This document shows positions 6,392-8,569 of a DNA stretch of 8,569 bases, in pieces; positions within the stretch are counted from its first letter, which is position 1; the number at the start of each line of letters is the position of its first letter. The translations under genes were made by a program, and so were the position numbers. Origin of the DNA: DASSJM01 sp049587975 (GTDB lineage Bacteria > Actinomycetota > UBA4738 > HRBIN12). The notes below the pieces were generated by a model. That model was given only the letters and a program-made list of their open reading frames with translations. It had not been told where the DNA came from and made no database searches. The stretch covers positions 1 through 8,569 of the forward strand of contig JBAVEY010000061.1 of assembly GCA_049587975.1 (NCBI GenBank). The letters run 5' to 3'.

Positions 6392-7184
6392 GTCGGCCGA
6401 GCTCCGCGTCTACCAGCCGCTCGAGGCGTTCCCGCCGCACGAGCAGGCCCACTGGGAGCGGCACATCGTCGACGGGCACCTGTGGCTCGGCAAGCCGAGG
6501 TACCGGCAGGAGGTCACGTCCGCGGGAGCGGGGATCGTGATCCCGGCGGGCGAGGACGGGGCCTACGTCAAGGTGGTCGAGGGCCGGTACTACGTCTGCC
6601 CCTGGCGGACCACCCTGCGCGTCCTCGCGGGGATGCTTTCGTTCCGTGAGGCTGCCGTGTTCGACGACCCCGCCGCCTTCGTGAGCGACGCGGCCGCGCG
6701 TCGAGCGACGAGGGAGCTCCGGCGGCTACGGCGGCGCGAGCCCTGGCAGGTGTCGACGATCATGCACAGCCCCTGGCACGTCCCGGTCCGCTGGTTCGTC
6801 CTGTTCGAGGACGACGAGCGGCGGCTCCTGGACGTCGACGGTCACCACCGGCTCTCGTACCTGTCGACGGCGAGGAAGGCGCTGCGTCGCGCCGAGGATG
6901 CCGTGCCCGTGCTCCGCCAGTCCGAGCTCGGCCCGATCGGCGACCTCGTCCTGGAGATGCACCAGTGGCTGGCGCTGTTCGACCCGCACGCGATCCTCGA
7001 GCTCGACTACGGGACGCTCTGCGCGATGCTCACCTGGGACGAGATGGACGACGATCACAGCGCCCGCGACATCCACGACGCGCTCCGCGCGCTTTCGGAC
7101 AAGGAGTTCCCGCGGTCGGCGGACCTGTACCAATCGGTGCTCGTTCGATCGGCTGAGCTGCGGGCGCACGAGAGCCTGAACTAG
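6384..7184 (+). CDS. Conserved-looking protein of unknown function, 266 aa
   Basis: I do not recognise a named family. The start is the GTG at 6384; the frame stays open far upstream, but that part is antisense to the bkd genes. The N-terminal part begins VVPSAELRVYQPLEAFP and is rich in aromatics (AHWERHI, HLWLGKPRY), followed by a beta-rich stretch GRYYVCPWRTTLRVLAG at about 70-86. A basic helix RRATRELRRLRRREPW lies near 109-124, then SPWHVPVRWFVLFEDDERRL (132-151). The C-terminal part is helical and acidic (MLTWDEMDDDHSARDIHDAL). There is no signal peptide, membrane segment or catalytic motif I can name; it is probably a soluble cytoplasmic protein. Codon use matches the core genes. It is transcribed divergently from the bkd operon and ends 5 nt before tRNA-Phe, which lies on the opposite strand. 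Confidence 0.78.
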   Translation: MVPSAELRVYQPLEAFPPHEQAHWERHIVDGHLWLGKPRYRQEVTSAGAGIVIPAGEDGAYVKVVEGRYYVCPWRTTLRVLAGMLSFREAAVFDDPAAFVSDAAARRATRELRRLRRREPWQVSTIMHSPWHVPVRWFVLFEDDERRLLDVDGHHRLSYLSTARKALRRAEDAVPVLRQSELGPIGDLVLEMHQWLALFDPHAILELDYGTLCAMLTWDEMDDDHSARDIHDALRALSDKEFPRSADLYQSVLVRSAELRAHESLN

Positions 7185-7189
7185 GGGCG

Positions 7190-7262
7190 TGGCCAGGGGC
7201 AGATTCGAACTGCCGACACCGCGGTTTTCAGCCGCGTGCTCTGCCAACTGAGCTACCTGGCC
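7190..7262 (-). tRNA. tRNA-Phe (GAA)
   Basis: 73 nt folding as a complete cloverleaf on the minus strand: acceptor GGCCAGG/CCTGGCC (7 bp), D arm GCTC/GAGC with loop AGTTGGCA, anticodon stem CGCGG/CCGCG with loop CTGAAAA (anticodon GAA), variable GTGTC, and T arm GGCAG/CTGCC with loop TTCGAAT. Discriminator A at 7190; CCA is not encoded (next bases CGC). In many actinobacteria tRNA-Phe directly follows tRNA-Asp (established knowledge), which explains the damaged tRNA-Asp piece just upstream here. Confidence 0.97.
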
Positions 7263-7274
7263 TCCAGCGCCGAA

Positions 7275-7294
7275 CGCCGGCCCTGCGGCCGGCG
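7275..7294. repeat. Perfect 8-bp GC-rich inverted repeat
   Basis: CGCCGGCC and GGCCGGCG separated by a CTGC loop, between the tRNA-Asp fragment and tRNA-Phe and ending 12 nt upstream of the tRNA-Phe 5' end. No T tract follows on either strand, so it is a weak terminator candidate. It may instead be a processing hairpin between tandem tRNAs. The repeat itself is certain; the role is not. Confidence 0.4.
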
Positions 7295-7304
7295 CCGACG
7301 TCCG

Positions 7305-7346
7305 CGCGCCCGACGGGCTTCGATCCCGCGATCTCCGCCTTGACAG
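7305..7346 (-). pseudogene. 3' fragment of a tRNA-Asp gene (candidate displaced att half)
   Basis: On the minus strand this reads as a tRNA-Asp from the anticodon loop to the discriminator: loop CTGTCAA (anticodon GTC), 3' anticodon strand GGCGG, variable AGATC, T stem GCGGG/CCCGT, T loop ATCGAAG, 3' acceptor strand CGGGCGC and discriminator G. The base 5' of the loop and everything before it do not pair or match: the 5' anticodon strand should be CCGCC but is AGGCA, and no D arm follows. The T loop has lost the invariant T54 (A instead), so even this half is decayed. A break exactly at the anticodon loop is what a tyrosine-recombinase element leaves when its own 3' half rebuilds the tRNA at the far end. 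The tRNA resemblance is strong; the att interpretation is inference. Confidence 0.7.
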
Positions 7347-7464
7347 TGCCTTCGAGCGCGACCTGAAGCGTACCGCGCCGTCCTGCCACGTCGCGTTTGC
7401 GCTGCTCAGACGGTGTCCGGCGTCCCGGATCGTCCTGGTTCGTCGGCTGTTCTCGGGTGTTGAG

Positions 7465-7484
7465 TGGCAGCAAGAATGGCAGCA
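7465..7484. repeat. Tandem TGGCAGCA repeats (possible integrase arm sites)
   Basis: Two identical octamers TGGCAGCA at 7465-7472 and 7477-7484, 12 bp apart start to start with AGAA between them. They lie about 120 nt inside the presumed element from the tRNA-Asp fragment. Short spaced direct repeats near an attachment core are typical of arm-type binding sites of tyrosine integrases (established knowledge); applying that here is inference. An imperfect third copy, GGAGCAGAG, may lie at 7493-7501. Confidence 0.45.
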
Positions 7485-7558
7485 GACAATCCGGAGCAGA
7501 GCGCGCGTCCTAGTCGCCTCCCCCCAGCCTCAGGGCTGAGTACCCGGAGCCCGGGAGA

Positions 7559-7751
7559 ATGATCATCGTGGCCGTCACGCTGGGGCTGACGATGACCGTC
7601 GGGCGTCTCTCAACTCACCTCGGAGCAGGGATTCCCCCGACCCATCCACCGGCTCGACGGCACCCGGGTCTGGCGAACGGACGTGGTCATCCGCTGGGCC
7701 GATCAGAGCTGGTGGGGGTCGAAGCCGTGGCGAGAGCGGCCACGCCCCTGA
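7559..7751 (+). pseudogene. Frameshifted HTH (AlpA/excisionase-like) gene
   Basis: The C-terminal two thirds is in the frame of 7605-7751: SQLTSEQGFPRPIHRLDG, then TRVWRTDVVIRWADQSWW, and a TGA at 7749. This matches the pattern of small actinobacterial HTH_17/MerR-like proteins (recognition helix, then FP-P...L..GRVWR..DV..W). That frame has a TGA at 7593, so it cannot begin upstream. The missing N-terminal helix fits the neighbouring frame, which starts at ATG 7559 (GGAG 9 nt upstream) and reads VTLGLTMTVGRLS before diverging. A one-base insertion or two-base deletion near 7601-7608 would join the two into about 64 residues. Such proteins serve as excisionases or regulators in integrated elements. 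Homology is from pattern memory only; a chance frame is possible but less likely given the length of the match. Confidence 0.47.
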
Positions 7752-7956
7752 CCGTTTCATTCTGGCCGCGCCTCCTCACGCGTGCGCGGCGGCGAGAAGG
7801 ACTGCTCGGGTTCGCGGCCGCGGTCGCGCCCAATCAGTTAGACGACGCTCAGCTGCGGAGCGGGTCGGGCAGGATCAATCGACCCTGTGGGGCTCGCCCG
7901 TAGCAGCCATAACACCCACGCGAGCGGTTGGGACGCATGGAGCTGCGCACAGCAGA

Positions 7957-7983
7957 GAGCCCCCGGTCCGAGACCGAGGGCTC
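7957..7983 (-). terminator. Hairpin terminator of the Thr-rich protein gene
   Basis: A 12-bp stem with a 3-nt loop: arms at 7957-7968 and 7972-7983. On the plus strand position 7963/7977 is a C-A mismatch, whereas on the minus-strand RNA it becomes a U-G wobble, so the stem is continuous only for leftward transcription. It sits 61 nt past the stop of the leftward gene ending at 8045. CTCTCTGCTGTG follows rather than a U run, common for actinobacterial terminators. Confidence 0.65.
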
Positions 7984-8044
7984 CCGCTTCCCTATGACCC
8001 AGAGGGTTCATCGAGCTTAACCAGCAGCAGCCCTCTCTTCCCTC

Positions 8045-8569
8045 CTAGTTGAGAACCGGCGGCACCTGATTGATGACGAGCTCGCCGTCCTTGTACACGT
8101 TCAGCGCGTGACCGCTCTTCACCTTGTAGTGAGTCACCTTCAACGTCTCTCCGCAGTCCAGCGTGGCCACGATCGTCCGCTGGTGGCTGAACCGCTGGAT
8201 GCCGCCCGTCACCTTGAACGTTCCCTTGCCCCGCAGGGTGATGTTGACCTGGGGGTCGGCGTACCAGTTGCCGAGGCGAACGCTACCGGGACACGCCGGG
8301 GGTGCCGTCGTTGTCGAGGGAGCTATCGTCGTCGGTGGCGGTACCGTTATCGTCGTCGTCGGCTCTACGGTGGTCGTAGGTGACACCGTGGTCGTGGTTG
8401 TCTGACAGTTGTCCAGGTCCACGATCTCCTCGTCGTCGCACGGGTTCCCTGGTGGCTGAGTCGTGGTCGTCGGGGGAACCGTCACAGTCGTTGTGGTGCA
8501 ATGGGGCGCGTTGCCTCCCCCGTTGTTCCCGTTTGCTTGGCAGTCCTGCCCGTTGTCCGGGTTCGGATC
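8045..8569 (-). CDS. Thr/Pro-rich, Cys-containing probably exported protein, C-terminal part
   Basis: The frame is open to the right edge, so the 174 residues seen are a C-terminal fragment; the GTG at 8485 is internal, not a convincing start. Layout: a Gly/Asn-rich segment NGQDCQANG...NAPHC (C10, C24), a TTTT linker, a second cysteine pair in NPCDDEEIVDLDNC (C44, C55), a long Thr/Pro linker at about 57-91, and a beta-rich C-terminal domain at 93-174 starting ACPGSVRLGNWY with C93 and C139 as a likely disulfide. Such linkers are common in exported or wall-bound actinobacterial proteins (family knowledge). A signal peptide would lie off the window. Function unknown; no catalytic motif. Single-row GC counts (about 58-60%) and varied Thr codons (ACA, ACT, ACC, ACG) differ from the core genes, suggesting an accessory origin. 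Confidence 0.78.
   Translation of the reverse strand, partial: DPNPDNGQDCQANGNNGGGNAPHCTTTTVTVPPTTTTQPPGNPCDDEEIVDLDNCQTTTTTVSPTTTVEPTTTITVPPPTTIAPSTTTAPPACPGSVRLGNWYADPQVNITLRGKGTFKVTGGIQRFSHQRTIVATLDCGETLKVTHYKVKSGHALNVYKDGELVINQVPPVLN

Larger units (their letters stand above)
7347..7956. other. Non-core stretch with mobile-element remnants and no intact gene
   Basis: About 610 nt between the tRNA-Asp fragment and the hairpin terminator. It holds a TGGCAGCA repeat pair and a frameshifted HTH gene, listed separately. A minus-strand GCGACG (7394-7389) and TACGCT (7372-7367), spaced 16 nt, could drive tRNA-Phe now that its usual upstream tRNA-Asp is broken; this is weak. Between 7752 and 7956 I see no convincing protein in any frame; the codon bias of the core genes is absent. 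A short inverted repeat GGGTCG/CGACCC (7862-7867, 7880-7885) has no evident role. No integrase fragment was recognised. Confidence 0.5.

Noticed and set aside
6321..6479. Longer N-terminus for E1-alpha (starts at 6479 or 6368)
   Set aside because: The extra residues do not resemble the family, would cover the divergent promoter and the next gene's start, and lack an RBS. The ATG at 6320 has GGAGG 10 nt upstream.
7340..7345. Perfect TTGACA on the plus strand as a -35 box
   Set aside because: It is the complement of the tRNA-Asp anticodon loop region, and no -10 box lies 16-18 nt downstream.
7263..7500. Minus-strand 81-codon open frame (7228-7473) as a real gene or integrase end
   Set aside because: It reads through the tRNA-Asp fragment and into tRNA-Phe. 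The translation is a tRNA artefact, and no recombinase motif is visible.
7559..7903. A 114-codon open frame starting ATG at 7559
   Set aside because: After about 16 codons the third-position GC bias disappears and the sequence looks like nothing known, while the overlapping frame carries an HTH pattern. The start probably belongs to the frameshifted HTH gene, not to an intact protein.
8001..8036. AGAGGG ... CCCTCT inverted repeat as a second terminator
   Set aside because: Only 6 bp with a 24-nt loop. The 12-bp hairpin at 7957-7983 is a far better candidate.

Overview
The window looks like chromosomal DNA of a high-GC actinobacterium (Actinomycetota), most likely an uncultured or deep-branching lineage. 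Hand counts of single 60-base rows give about 75% GC in the core genes. GTG starts, short gene overlaps, candidate leaderless promoters, an Mtb-style branched-chain 2-oxoacid dehydrogenase operon, a Rv0428c-type SH3-like protein and Thr-rich surface linkers all fit that group. I cannot name genus or species.

Left part (1-2131, + strand): the 3' end of purF overlaps purM by 4 nt. These are two steps of de novo purine synthesis. A 167-nt gap follows, then a stand-alone CheY-like receiver with a possible leaderless promoter. Middle part (6320 down to 2136, - strand): a tight operon of E1-alpha, E1-beta and E2 of a branched-chain 2-oxoacid dehydrogenase complex, then a 63-aa SH3-like protein and an inositol-monophosphatase-family enzyme. 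The complex should oxidise branched-chain 2-oxoacids to acyl-CoA, feeding branched fatty-acid synthesis or amino-acid catabolism. Its E3 subunit is not in the window. A 63-nt divergent promoter region separates this operon from a 266-aa protein of unknown function (6384-7184, +), which runs towards a tRNA-Phe gene (7190-7262, -).

Right part (about 7300-8569) reads as the edge of a decayed integrated element. Forty-three nt upstream of tRNA-Phe lies a damaged 3' portion of a tRNA-Asp gene. Its homology begins exactly at the anticodon loop, as expected for a displaced attachment-site half. Further in are a tandem pair of TGGCAGCA repeats, a frameshifted HTH (AlpA/excisionase-like) gene, a hairpin terminator, and the 3' end of a Thr/Pro-rich, Cys-containing, probably exported protein at about 58-60% GC. 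The intact tRNA-Asp and any integrase would lie beyond the right edge. This island boundary is the most interesting part of the window; the rest is mainly ordinary core metabolism.
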